Shown here in pieces: positions 8,398 to 17,152 of a stretch of 64,000 nucleotides of DNA. Both the position numbers and the translations under genes were made by a program. Positions within the stretch are counted from its first letter, which is position 1. Each line of letters starts with the position of its first letter. This DNA is from Parendozoicomonas callyspongiae (lineage in GTDB: Bacteria > Pseudomonadota > Gammaproteobacteria > Pseudomonadales > Endozoicomonadaceae): NCBI RefSeq assembly GCF_023502345.1, contig NZ_JAMFLX010000012.1:1-64000 (forward strand), given 5' to 3'. The notes under the pieces are model-generated. The model was given only the letters and a program-made list of their open reading frames with translations. It made no database searches and was not told the origin of the DNA.

Positions 8398-8660
8398 GGG
8401 CGACCTCAAGTAAACATCGAGCTCAGCGTTTCCGAGAGCGGCTATGACAAGGCGTAGCGCCGCAGTAATGCTTGTTGCCTTTCAAGGTGCTACAACGTAG
8501 CTCATAGGTGCTCTCGGAAGCGCCCTGCGGGTGGCTCTAAAAGCGGCCATCTGCTGTGTCGGGCTTGTTCAATGTAGAATGCTACGATTTTCACAAACCC
8601 TTCTAACATCTGGCCGCTTTTAGAGCCACTGAGTCGATGTTTACTTGAGGTCGCCCCTAA
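8394..8660. repeat. Palindromic mini-element, copy 2 (inverted)
   Basis: A 267-bp element with 27-bp perfect outer inverted repeats, 8394-8420 and 8634-8660, starting TTAGGGG and ending CCCCTAA. Internally it carries hairpin B then hairpin A, that is, copy 1 reversed. Its outer arms differ from those of copy 1 yet match each other perfectly. The ubiI stop TAG (8395-8397) is in the left arm. It may act as a bidirectional terminator. Confidence 0.88.
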
Positions 8661-8692
8661 ATCAGAACTTCCGTACTTTGAACTATATTGCT

Positions 8693-8718
8693 TCGGGCGC
8701 GTCAAAAGACGTGCCCGA
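8693..8718 (+). promoter_or_regulatory. Stable hairpin in the lipoprotein leader
   Basis: An 11-bp stem, TCGGGCGCGTC paired with GACGTGCCCGA (one G-T pair), closes an AAAA loop 46 nt before the lipoprotein start. No U-run follows, so it is not a standard terminator; an mRNA-stability or regulatory leader role is possible. Confidence 0.45.
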
Positions 8719-8763
8719 GGTACCGGGGGGGTATCCCGTGGTTCAGAGATAAGAGGTACTGAT

Positions 8764-9711
8764 ATGACCCAATTTTCCAGAGCGGCGCTGTTTTCCAAAG
8801 TGGCTGTCGTGCTGCCGGCCGCGATGGCCATTATTCTTTCCTTGAGCCTTGGGGGGTGTGGGAAGAAGGACGAAAAGAAGAAAGTTGAAGCTGAAAAGGT
8901 TACTGAAGTTGAAGCTGACCAGGTAACTGTACAGGACATTGTTGCCGGTGAATCTTATGACTGTGATGACCCATCTGGCATGACAGCTGACAAACGCTTC
9001 TGGTGTAAAGGCTTCAGAGCCTGGCAGGACAGTGACAGCATTGGTGAAAACAGTGGAGCCCGGGATGAATTTATCGCAGCCTGGAAACTGGGTTATCTGG
9101 ATGCTTCTCAGGGGCGTAACCCCGCCATAGACAATCTGCAAAGCCGTCCGGTTGCTGCAGAAGGTTATGAAACCGGTTATATCGCCGTGCTGGATAATCA
9201 GGGTGTGGTCGAATACGACTGTACTGAAGGTGATGAGACCGACAATGAATATCGGGATCGCTGGTGTGAAGCTTCAGCATCTTTCAACAAGAGCAACCTT
9301 GGCTCTTCGACAAATGCCGTTCTGAGAAATAACTATATCAATGGCTTTATGGCCGGGCGTGCTATTGCCCTGACCATTCCGACTTCTATGGAGTCGCTGT
9401 TTGGTGATGCCGCTCCTGATGAAAATGCCAAGAAACCTATTGATGATCCTGAAGCTGATGCACCAAAAGGTATTCAGGTGTTTTACAAAGGTTTCAATGC
9501 TGGCTTCCAGGCCATGATTGATACAGTACGCGAGTCCGTCAATCAGGTTATGGAACAGATGCAGAATATGCCTGGTATGGAGGGCATGGAAGGTATGCCG
9601 GGTATGCCTGGTATGGATGGCATGCCGATGCCGCCTATGGGAGAACTGCCTCCAGGCATGGAAAACATGATGCCTCCAATGCCGGGAGTACATGATGATA
9701 TGAGCGAGTGA
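8764..9711 (+). CDS. Lipoprotein with internal duplication and Met/Pro-rich tail
   Basis: A 315-residue exported protein. A signal peptide ends in the lipobox LGGC, with C32 as the lipidation site, followed by a lysine-rich stretch (KKDEKKKVEAEK). Two similar units follow: one near residues 63-120 (YDCDDPSG, RFWCKGF, YLDASQG) and one near 152-200 (YDCTEGDE, DRWCEAS, YINGFMAG), each with a Cys pair that could form a disulphide. The C-terminal 45 residues are a low-complexity MPGMEGM-type Met/Pro/Gly tail. AGAGGT lies 7 nt before the ATG. I do not recognise the family; a cell-envelope location is all that can be inferred. A terminator follows. Confidence 0.8.
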   Translation: MTQFSRAALFSKVAVVLPAAMAIILSLSLGGCGKKDEKKKVEAEKVTEVEADQVTVQDIVAGESYDCDDPSGMTADKRFWCKGFRAWQDSDSIGENSGARDEFIAAWKLGYLDASQGRNPAIDNLQSRPVAAEGYETGYIAVLDNQGVVEYDCTEGDETDNEYRDRWCEASASFNKSNLGSSTNAVLRNNYINGFMAGRAIALTIPTSMESLFGDAAPDENAKKPIDDPEADAPKGIQVFYKGFNAGFQAMIDTVRESVNQVMEQMQNMPGMEGMEGMPGMPGMDGMPMPPMGELPPGMENMMPPMPGVHDDMSE

Positions 9712-9729
9712 TACTCGTTCTTCTTCAGA

Positions 9730-9756
9730 AACAGGCCGCAACAGCGGCCTGTTTTC
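9730..9756 (+). terminator. Rho-independent terminator after the lipoprotein gene
   Basis: A 10-bp perfect stem (AACAGGCCGC paired with GCGGCCTGTT) with an AACA loop, followed by TTC. It lies between convergent genes and probably serves both. Confidence 0.8.
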
Positions 9757-9765
9757 TATTAGCGG

Positions 9766-11241
9766 CTAGCGGATATCACCCATACAGATGTACTTAAGCT
9801 CCAGATAATCATCAATTCCATACTTTGAGCCTTCCCGCCCAATTCCGGATTCTTTCACGCCACCAAAAGGAATAACTTCAGAAGTGATAGCGGTCTCATT
9901 TACACCCACCATTCCATATTCAATCGCTTCTGAGACTCTCCATGTTCTGGCAAGGTCACTGGTGTAAAAGTAGGAAGCGAGGCCAAACTCTGTATTGTTT
10001 GCCAGGTTTATTGCATCTTCCTCAGAATCAAACTGGATAACCGGCGCAACTGGCCCAAAAATCTCTTCACGGGCTATACGCATGGAGCTGTTTACATCGG
10101 TAAGTATTGTGGGCTGGTAGCAACCGTGGAAGGAGGCTTCATTTCCCCCGGTCACAATACTTGCTCCCTGCTGAACCGCATCCTCGACCAGTGAGTGCAC
10201 TTTACTGATAGCTTTCTGGTTAATCAAAGGGCCGCTCGTGGTTTTCATATCAAGCCCGTCACCAGTCTCCAGCTTCTCGACAGCTGCTCTAAAGCGTTGG
10301 AGAAAGGCTGGATATATACCGCTTTGAACCAGAATTCGGTTGGCGCAGATGCAGGTCTGACCGCTATTGCGGTATTTACATGCCAGGGCTCCGGCTACGG
10401 CTTTATCAAGATCAGCATCGTCAAAAATGATGATCGGAGCATTGCCTCCCAATTCCAGTGAGACTTTCTTAACTGTGGCCGCACTCTGTTTCAGCAGGTG
10501 CTTTCCTACAGCAGTTGAACCGGTAAAAGTCAGCTTTTTTACTAAAGGGTTATCGCACAACTCCTGACCGATAGCTTGAGCATCAAGCCCAGGGACAATA
10601 TTGATAACACCTGCAGGTATTCCTGCTCGATGGGAGAGCTCTGCCAGAGCCAAAGCTGAGAGAGGTGTTTCCTCAGATGGTTTAATTACGATTGTGCAAC
10701 CCGCTGCCAGAGCGGCCCCTGCTTTGCGGGTAATCATGGCCGCAGGGAAATTCCAGGGAGTTATGGCTGCCACAACTCCAATTGGTTGTTTTATGACTAG
10801 TGATCGGTGATCAGGGCGGGTCTGTGGAATAATATCTCCGTATATACGTTTTGCCTCTTCAGAGAACCACTCAATAAAAGAAGCTGCGTAAGCAATTTCT
10901 CCACGGGCTTCTGCAAGTACCTTTCCCTGTTCAAGCGTCATCAAACGGGCAAGGTCATCCTGATGCGCCATGATCAACTCATACCAGTGTCTTAAAAGGG
11001 AGCCACGCTCTTTGCCAGTCAGGACTTTCCATTTTTGCAGTGCGTTATGAGCTGAAACAACCGCTTCATGAGTTTCCTGGCGGCCGCAGTCTGTAACCTG
11101 GGCAAGCTCTTTTCCCGTTGCCGGATTGATTACAGAGAACTCTTGACCAGAACCGGGCCCAATCCAGTTACTGTTAATCCAGGCACGCGTCTGTAGCAAG
11201 GACTGCTCTTTAAGCTGACAGGGCATAACGCTATCCATCAA
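9766..11241 (-). CDS. Succinate-semialdehyde dehydrogenase-type aldehyde dehydrogenase
   Basis: An NAD(P)+-dependent aldehyde dehydrogenase of 491 residues, closest in style to GabD-type succinate-semialdehyde dehydrogenases, which oxidise succinate semialdehyde to succinate. Visible motifs are the N-terminal substrate domain, ITPWNFPAAMITRKAGAALAAG (cofactor binding), FTGSTAVGK, the catalytic base region VSLELGGNAP, the catalytic cysteine in NSGQTCICANR, and EEIFGPVAPV near the C-terminus. There is no gabT neighbour, so the pathway is not fixed by context; glutarate semialdehyde or another aldehyde could be the substrate. It is convergent with the lipoprotein gene. Confidence 0.88.
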   Translation of the reverse strand: MMDSVMPCQLKEQSLLQTRAWINSNWIGPGSGQEFSVINPATGKELAQVTDCGRQETHEAVVSAHNALQKWKVLTGKERGSLLRHWYELIMAHQDDLARLMTLEQGKVLAEARGEIAYAASFIEWFSEEAKRIYGDIIPQTRPDHRSLVIKQPIGVVAAITPWNFPAAMITRKAGAALAAGCTIVIKPSEETPLSALALAELSHRAGIPAGVINIVPGLDAQAIGQELCDNPLVKKLTFTGSTAVGKHLLKQSAATVKKVSLELGGNAPIIIFDDADLDKAVAGALACKYRNSGQTCICANRILVQSGIYPAFLQRFRAAVEKLETGDGLDMKTTSGPLINQKAISKVHSLVEDAVQQGASIVTGGNEASFHGCYQPTILTDVNSSMRIAREEIFGPVAPVIQFDSEEDAINLANNTEFGLASYFYTSDLARTWRVSEAIEYGMVGVNETAITSEVIPFGGVKESGIGREGSKYGIDDYLELKYICMGDIR

Positions 11242-11338
11242 TTTGGTTTTGCAAAGCTTATCTCATATTTAACTGGTGAAAACCAGAATCCTGTTTATTC
11301 TTAACCTCCTCTTATTGCGATGGGGTTATGGAGATGCA

Positions 11339-12847
11339 GTGAAGAGTAGGATTGTAATTCGGGAGGGTCTTTCTTACAGGTGGCATAGTTTTTTGCTTCT
11401 GACGGCTTTGATTTATTCAAATTTTACAAGTGCTGTACATATTACAAAATTACCTCCTTATCTATTATCAGTTCTTGAGCAGCAAAGTGACATCATAGTT
11501 GATAAGAAGTATCAACATGATTTTGGGTGCACATATTGTGACTCTCATAGTTACACTTGGCTTTATTTGTTGAATAAAAAACATATTACCCCCCCTAAGA
11601 GATTAATGAATACTCAAGAAATTGGTGCGATTGAAATTCTGAAAGAATTGGAGAGGATTTCCAATGAGATGACTCGATTTCGACTTTATAGATATGTAGG
11701 GAATTGTCAGTGTGATATCGGTGGTATGTGTGTAACACACAGTCTGCACACCCTGCTCAGGGATGAAGGCATCCGTTATGTAGATCTATTCTTTGTTCCA
11801 ATTATATCAAGAAAGCTGCCTCTTCCTTTTGTAAGAATAAAAATTAATAGCTTGGAATATTTTATCTTTATTGATGTGAAGCCAGATATTCCAGAAGAAA
11901 GATTGATGACTGAAACAGTTATAATGCCAGAGGATAGAGTTGAATTGGACAAAAGGCAGATTGACTTGGAGCTTCTCGATGATATTACCCTGGCACTTGA
12001 GGATCTTTTTGAACGCCAAAAATTTGTAGCTGCTGAGAAGATAGAGGTGTTTGACCATTGGGGGCATGTCGCCCCACTGGAAATAGGTGGTAGAGGAAAG
12101 CTCTTTGTTTATAAAAGAGAGGGCTTTTTCAAGGAGTGTGATGATGCGGGTAGCGACTCAGGTTTCTCAGAAGGTGGTAATTCGTTAGAGGGGGCTGACC
12201 TGACTAATGACATCTCTGATATTGAAAAGTTGGATACGAAAAAACAGAAAATGGAAAACAATAAAACGAAAACGCACAGGCAGATAAAAAAAAGAAAGGC
12301 CGGAAAAACAAGGATGAAGGCTCTATTAGAAATTGATATGGGTAGTGTCCCACAACTGGTAAAATATAAAAAAGAAGAAGGGTTTTATAATTATCCTCTT
12401 TATGCTGCTCAATCAAAAATTCCAGGCTGCAGAGGAAAGGGTGTTTTTGCCGCTGATGATATTCCTCAATGGTCTGTTATTGGCATTATAAAAAGTAAAT
12501 TACATAGAAGAGGAGAGAAACCAAGAATTAACTCTGCGGCCAACAGGCACAAGATTTTTGTTGATGATGACGGCAATTACTTTGATCGAGAGCCTGGCAA
12601 GAAAAATGCTTTTCGCTGGTTAAACATGGCGCTCAATATGGAGAAGCCGGAAGAGTCACCAATAGATAACATTACCTTGTACACTCCCTGCATTACAGGT
12701 TCAGATAAAGATGGCTGGATCGGGGATACATTGGTGCTGGCAAAAGAAAAAATTAAGGCTGACGATGAACTTTTGTTCAGTTACGACACAAAGCCTGGTG
12801 CTCTGGAGCATATTCTTAAGCTAGCTGCGCAAGGGCAACTTAAATGA
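11339..12847 (+). CDS. Exported protein with C-terminal SET-like domain
   Basis: I chose the GTG at 11339 because a GGAG lies about 5 nt upstream and the frame then opens with a signal-like segment (SFLLLTALIYSNFTSA); an in-frame GTG at 11276 would add 21 hydrophobic residues. The middle has a Cys/His cluster (CTYCDSH, then CQCDIGGMCVTH) with no clear fold, followed by a lysine-rich linker. Residues about 360-485 resemble a SET methyltransferase: GCRGKGVFAADDIPQW (start of fold), FRWLNMALN (in place of the asparagine-containing RFxNHS motif) and IKADDELLFSYD (the ELxxxY motif). SET domains methylate lysines, often in histones, so a host-targeted effector is plausible. The gene appears AT-richer than its neighbours, suggesting transfer. 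Confidence 0.75.
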   Translation: MKSRIVIREGLSYRWHSFLLLTALIYSNFTSAVHITKLPPYLLSVLEQQSDIIVDKKYQHDFGCTYCDSHSYTWLYLLNKKHITPPKRLMNTQEIGAIEILKELERISNEMTRFRLYRYVGNCQCDIGGMCVTHSLHTLLRDEGIRYVDLFFVPIISRKLPLPFVRIKINSLEYFIFIDVKPDIPEERLMTETVIMPEDRVELDKRQIDLELLDDITLALEDLFERQKFVAAEKIEVFDHWGHVAPLEIGGRGKLFVYKREGFFKECDDAGSDSGFSEGGNSLEGADLTNDISDIEKLDTKKQKMENNKTKTHRQIKKRKAGKTRMKALLEIDMGSVPQLVKYKKEEGFYNYPLYAAQSKIPGCRGKGVFAADDIPQWSVIGIIKSKLHRRGEKPRINSAANRHKIFVDDDGNYFDREPGKKNAFRWLNMALNMEKPEESPIDNITLYTPCITGSDKDGWIGDTLVLAKEKIKADDELLFSYDTKPGALEHILKLAAQGQLK

Positions 12848-12891
12848 GGTCTATACTTTGAGCCCCTTGTTATCCGGTGAGGCTCCGATGG

Positions 12892-14991
12892 ATGATGGTT
12901 AGTTTACTGGGTAGGAAATGGCTGCTGGCTGTTTGGTTGGTCTTTATGGCTTTCTCAATCATTCTGCAGGCTAACTCCCAGGAAACAGACCCAGTAAAAG
13001 TACCGATCGTTTTTCAGGGAGAACTGTCATCTGTCGTTGAAAAAATCGGCTTAAGTTGCTGGCTTCTTGTAGCTGGAGAAGATAAGCATTTTCACGGAGT
13101 AATAATGCAGTTCAACCCTCAGCAAAGAAAGCAGCTGCATGGCGTATTTGACAGCTTCAGTGCAAATTACTTTGAGTACCCTTGGCCTTCTCTCGCCCAG
13201 TTCGTGATGCTTGGCATTGAGATGAGTGGTCTCAATATTGGTGTGCTGGAGATTTATGCCACCCCCAGCCCCGTGGTCTCAGGAACCAAGCTTTCATTTC
13301 AAAGTGAAGATGGCAGAACTTGGGAAACACACTTAACAGGGTTGGATTTGAGCTTCAAGGTTGGTTCATACCAGCTTCAAGATCGTTCTATGGCAGCCCT
13401 GATGCCTCTCTTTCTCACATTAACTGCCATTTCTTGGGAGCAGGCTTTTTGGTATGGACAACATGAGCTGGTTTTTGCTGATACTCAGTTGATCTCAATA
13501 TTAGAAAATGGTGAGGGTGTAGTTTTGTCTTTACCATGGCGAGAAACTTTTCATCAACCAGTAAATACGGAATTAGATTTCTTTAATGATGAATATGGTT
13601 TGCGTTGGGGTTTGGATCGGAATAAATTACTTTGTTACTGCTTTACACCTCTTCAATACTTGGACCCAGCTTGTCTTCCCCTGAAAAGGGGGAATATGGA
13701 CGTTTATCCTATCAGTGATTCTGAGGTGGGGTTCTTTTCCGGGAATGGCAAACATTTAAACTTGATAGACAGGATAAGCTTTGAAGCTAGGAACTACGAG
13801 GAAGATATTGAGGTAAAAAAAGAAATACCAACGCCTAAAGGGCGAAAGTTTGTCACACAAGCAGTGTTTTCTACGCAAGAGGTGCCTGAGGCGGTCGTAT
13901 TAACCGCGCAGTCTACCGTAATATCATCAGCACTTTCTCCCCTTGCAGCAGATAGAACCGTGACAGCACCGCTGGATATTGTTGAAGATTCAAACTCATC
14001 ACCTTCTGCAGCTTCTATCTCTTTGCATTGCACTGTAACTATGAGTTTTTCGCCGGGTTCGGAACATGCAACAAGGGAAGCAACTCCAATGGTTTATGTA
14101 GAAAAAACTACCCCTTTTTCTAAAAAGGGAAAGACTCTTATCAGTTTAGAAAGTAATGAAAAAGATCAAGAGGTTGGCTCTCCCTTGAGGCTGTTTCAGT
14201 CTCAGCAATCAATGTCTGCAGATTCAACTTGCTCCCCGCCTGCCAGATGTCCAGGAGAAAACGATTTATCCCCAGAGGCTGAATTATCATCTCCATTCAC
14301 ACCTGTAAAGTTGACTAAGAGTCCCTATGTAGAAACACAAAAGGCAATAACATCGGGTGATAAAGACGTCAATGGCGGCAGTCGTAGTGACGCTGAACTC
14401 GCACTTCTTGAACAACCTCAAAAGCTGGTGAATGAATTTTTGGGGCTGAAAAAAAAGATTGATATGGAGGATCAGTACCGAGGTCTATATCAATTATCCA
14501 AGGACTATGACCCTTTAAAAAAAACTCCAAACGCTTGGATAGCACACCAAAAATCGCTGCTTGAAGCGTTAAGCTTTGATGCTCCAGATAAGCAAAAAAT
14601 AGAGGGGCTTGGTAGAAATAGAAGACAAAGAACAGGGGCACCAAGAAAGATGAACTGGAGGACAGAGGTGGAGTGTGTCTCAAATATTAATATTGCCGAG
14701 GGGGAGGCTGTTTCTGTTATGGCTGTAGCTGTCAAAATGAGGCAGGTAAGCAAGAATCTTAAGTCATACTTAACAGAAGCCCCCGGTAGGCAAGAGTGGG
14801 GGTTCCTGTTTCGGGGGCCATACGCTTTTATTCAACAGGCTACTGGGGATGCTAATATCACAGTTACTAATATTTGGGAGGCAGAAGGAAAGGTGGTTAA
14901 GGATGATGACCTGTCTAAATTGAACTGGATGGTAGAATTGAAGGCTCTCAAACCCATTGATGTGGGAGATAAACTGAGAATGAACTACTAA
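12892..14991 (+). CDS. Large exported protein with degenerate SET-like C-terminus
   Basis: About 699 residues from ATG 12892, chosen because GGTGAGG lies 9 nt upstream; a GTG at 12877 is in frame. The N-terminus is a signal peptide or anchor (LLAVWLVFMAFSIILQANS). Residues about 35-300 are globular and unrecognised. A long Ser/Thr/Glu-rich, probably disordered region follows (about 310-520). The C-terminus has ATGDANITVTNIW followed by LKPIDVGDKLRMNY, which resembles the final SET motifs (N-H-S-x-x-N-A, then GEELxxxY) but with key residues changed. It begins 44 bp after another SET-like gene in the same direction, so the two probably form one unit. Activity is doubtful. Confidence 0.65.
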   Translation: MMVSLLGRKWLLAVWLVFMAFSIILQANSQETDPVKVPIVFQGELSSVVEKIGLSCWLLVAGEDKHFHGVIMQFNPQQRKQLHGVFDSFSANYFEYPWPSLAQFVMLGIEMSGLNIGVLEIYATPSPVVSGTKLSFQSEDGRTWETHLTGLDLSFKVGSYQLQDRSMAALMPLFLTLTAISWEQAFWYGQHELVFADTQLISILENGEGVVLSLPWRETFHQPVNTELDFFNDEYGLRWGLDRNKLLCYCFTPLQYLDPACLPLKRGNMDVYPISDSEVGFFSGNGKHLNLIDRISFEARNYEEDIEVKKEIPTPKGRKFVTQAVFSTQEVPEAVVLTAQSTVISSALSPLAADRTVTAPLDIVEDSNSSPSAASISLHCTVTMSFSPGSEHATREATPMVYVEKTTPFSKKGKTLISLESNEKDQEVGSPLRLFQSQQSMSADSTCSPPARCPGENDLSPEAELSSPFTPVKLTKSPYVETQKAITSGDKDVNGGSRSDAELALLEQPQKLVNEFLGLKKKIDMEDQYRGLYQLSKDYDPLKKTPNAWIAHQKSLLEALSFDAPDKQKIEGLGRNRRQRTGAPRKMNWRTEVECVSNINIAEGEAVSVMAVAVKMRQVSKNLKSYLTEAPGRQEWGFLFRGPYAFIQQATGDANITVTNIWEAEGKVVKDDDLSKLNWMVELKALKPIDVGDKLRMNY

Positions 14992-15507
14992 AAATGGGTA
15001 AGTTATGTTGTACTTGTGGAACATGGTTTGCCTTAGAGGATTTCAAAATATAGCCCTTCCCAACCCTCTCGTTTACTCCTAACTTCGCCACCTGACCCTG
15101 TAACAATTTTCCTTTCAGTTTTCGGTTTTTTCAGCTTTTTCCCGTCTATCGGGGCGTTCGATTTGGGATAAATTTACGGCATAAGCTAAAAGTACAACTC
15201 CTTCGGTGTTCATTTTTGGTCGAAAAATGAATGTGTTGACACTTCCTATGTATAAGATTTGGCTGGCTTTTTCACCAAAACTACTACCAAAATCAATTTT
15301 TACTCAAAAAAAAGAAATAAAGGAGCAAGGAATGCTCTTTGAGTTAACGTTTGTGTACCTTTAGAATGCACATATTGATTGGCAATTAAGTGTTTCTGCC
15401 TACTTCCCTCAAAACAGGCTTTTGTGGGATTTTGTTTGATCTTTGCAGGGATGCAGCGTTGGTGGCTTTGAGCTGCATTCCTTTTTACCAGTGTTGGGGA
15501 CTGTTTT
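14992..15507. other. Long leader region upstream of gcvT
   Basis: 516 bp without a credible gene. It is AT-rich and must hold the gcv promoter, but I cannot place it: a TTGACA at 15236-15241 has no -10 at the right distance. I looked for glycine-riboswitch aptamer signatures and found none. GGGGA lies just before the gcvT ATG. Confidence 0.5.
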
Positions 15508-16593
15508 ATGGGTAACCGTACTCCTTTATTCGAAGTGCATGGAGAATCTGGCGGCAAGATGGTGGACTTTGGCGGCTGGGATATGCCGATCCACTATGGT
15601 TCTCAGCTGGAAGAGCACCATGCAGTTCGTCAGAAGGCCGGTATGTTCGATGTATCTCACATGACAGCCCTCGACGTGACCGGCGAGCAGGCTCGTGAGT
15701 ACCTGCGCTACCTGCTGGCTAACGACGTTGATCGTCTGGCTTTCGATGGCAAGGCTCTGTACAGCGGCATGCTGAACGAGAAGGGCGGTGTTATCGACGA
15801 TCTGATCGTATACCGCATGCCTTACGGCTACCGCGTTGTTGTGAACTGTGCAACCCGCGAGAAAGACCTGGCCTGGATGGGCAAGCAGGCAGAGAACTTC
15901 AAAGTGACTCTGACCGAGCGTCCTGAGTACGCCATGATCGCCGTTCAGGGCCCAGAAGCCCGCGCTATGGCTGCCAAGGCTGCTACTCCTGCACAGGCAG
16001 AAGTTATTAACGACCTGAAAGTTTTTGAAGGTCGTGAAGTTGAAGGCTGGCTGATCGCCCGTACCGGTTACACCGGTGAAGACGGTCTGGAGATCACCAT
16101 CCCTGCTGATGAAGCTTCTGCGTTCTGGAAGAAGTTGGAAGAAGTTGGTGTTGCTCCATGTGGCCTCGGCTCCCGTGACACTCTGCGCCTGGAAGCAGGT
16201 ATGAACCTGTACGGTCAGGACATGGACGAAGACGTAACTCCTCTGTCAGCCAACATGGGTTGGTGTGTAGCCTGGGAACCAGAAGATCGTGACTTCATAG
16301 GCCGCAAACCAGTTGCTGAGATCCGTGCCAAGAAGGGCTGGGACAAACTGGTAGGTCTGGTTCTGGAAGGTCGCGGTGTACTGCGTCACGGTCAGAAAGT
16401 TGTTGTTGAAGGTGTTGGCGAAGGTATCGTGACCTCCGGCACCTTCTCTCCAACTCTGGGTCACGCTATCGCTATGGCTCGTGTTCCTGCCGGTACCACT
16501 GACAAAGCTCAGGTGGATATGCGCGGCAAGCTGGTTGACGTTCGTGTTATCAGACCTTCTTTCGTGCGTAACGGCAAGAAAGTATTTGAATAA
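15508..16593 (+). CDS. gcvT: Glycine cleavage system T protein (aminomethyltransferase)
   Basis: The T protein transfers the methylene unit from aminomethyl-lipoyl GcvH to tetrahydrofolate and releases ammonia. The 361-residue length is typical. Conserved segments include [18 protein letters not shown], the folate-site [13 protein letters not shown], and [23 protein letters not shown]. Codon use is strongly biased (CGT, CTG, GGT, GAA), like gcvH and gcvP and unlike the neighbouring genes, suggesting high expression. It leads the gcvT-gcvH-gcvP set. Confidence 0.96.
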   Translation: MGNRTPLFEVHGESGGKMVDFGGWDMPIHYGSQLEEHHAVRQKAGMFDVSHMTALDVTGEQAREYLRYLLANDVDRLAFDGKALYSGMLNEKGGVIDDLIVYRMPYGYRVVVNCATREKDLAWMGKQAENFKVTLTERPEYAMIAVQGPEARAMAAKAATPAQAEVINDLKVFEGREVEGWLIARTGYTGEDGLEITIPADEASAFWKKLEEVGVAPCGLGSRDTLRLEAGMNLYGQDMDEDVTPLSANMGWCVAWEPEDRDFIGRKPVAEIRAKKGWDKLVGLVLEGRGVLRHGQKVVVEGVGEGIVTSGTFSPTLGHAIAMARVPAGTTDKAQVDMRGKLVDVRVIRPSFVRNGKKVFE

Positions 16594-16700
16594 ATTTCAG
16601 GACAGGGTCGGCTCCAGCTAATGGATGACCCGGTTTTTTAAAGTAATTTGGTAAGTCTGTACTGCATGTAAAACACATGCAGACTCAAGAGGAATTTAAG

Positions 16701-17090
16701 ATGAGCAATATCCCTGCTGAACTGCGTTACGTTTCTTCCCACGAGTGGGTACGTCTGGAAGAAGATGGTACTGCTACCATCGGTATTACCGACCACGCTC
16801 AGGCTGCACTGGGTGACATCGTATTCGTAGAAATGCCAGAAGTTGGTACTGAACTGTCTGCTGGCGATGACGCTGGTGTTGTTGAGTCTGTAAAAGCCGC
16901 TTCTGACATGCACGCTCCTATCTCTGGTGAAGTTGTTGCTATCAACGAAGCTCTGGAAGAAGCCCCTGAGCTGGCCAATACTGAACCTTATGAAGGTGCA
17001 TGGTTTTTCCGCGTTAAGCCTAGCTCTCCAGCTGAACTGGAAGAGCTGCTGGACGCCGATGCTTACGCAGCCGTTTGCGAAAATGAGTAA
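16701..17090 (+). CDS. gcvH: Glycine cleavage system H protein
   Basis: A 129-residue lipoyl carrier that shuttles the aminomethyl group between GcvP and GcvT and returns to GcvL. Lipoyl-lysine is K65 in [17 protein letters not shown] 16701 follows AGAGGA at a suitable distance; an in-frame ATG at 16677 would add an unlikely octapeptide. It lies 107 nt after gcvT and before gcvP, with the same strong codon bias. A hairpin just after the stop may reduce read-through into gcvP. Confidence 0.96.
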   Translation: MSNIPAELRYVSSHEWVRLEEDGTATIGITDHAQAALGDIVFVEMPEVGTELSAGDDAGVVESVKAASDMHAPISGEVVAINEALEEAPELANTEPYEGAWFFRVKPSSPAELEELLDADAYAAVCENE

Positions 17091-17101
17091 AAGCTAAAAC
17101 A

Positions 17102-17125
17102 AAGCCCCTTCACTGGGGCTTTTCT
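17102..17125 (+). terminator. Intra-operon terminator/attenuator gcvH-gcvP
   Basis: A 7-bp stem, AGCCCCT with its complement, around a short loop, followed by TTTTCTT. It lies between gcvH and gcvP, which are otherwise a natural operon, so it may be a partial terminator that makes gcvT-gcvH mRNA more abundant. Confidence 0.7.
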
Positions 17126-17152
17126 TATTTCTTATAAGAACGGTATAAGCAT

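Noticed and set aside
15236..15256. TTGACA ... TATAAG promoter for gcvT
   Set aside because: Only 9 nt separate the boxes, not the required 16-18.
14992..15507. Glycine riboswitch upstream of gcvT
   Set aside because: Expected from other bacteria, but the conserved aptamer segments were not found by eye.
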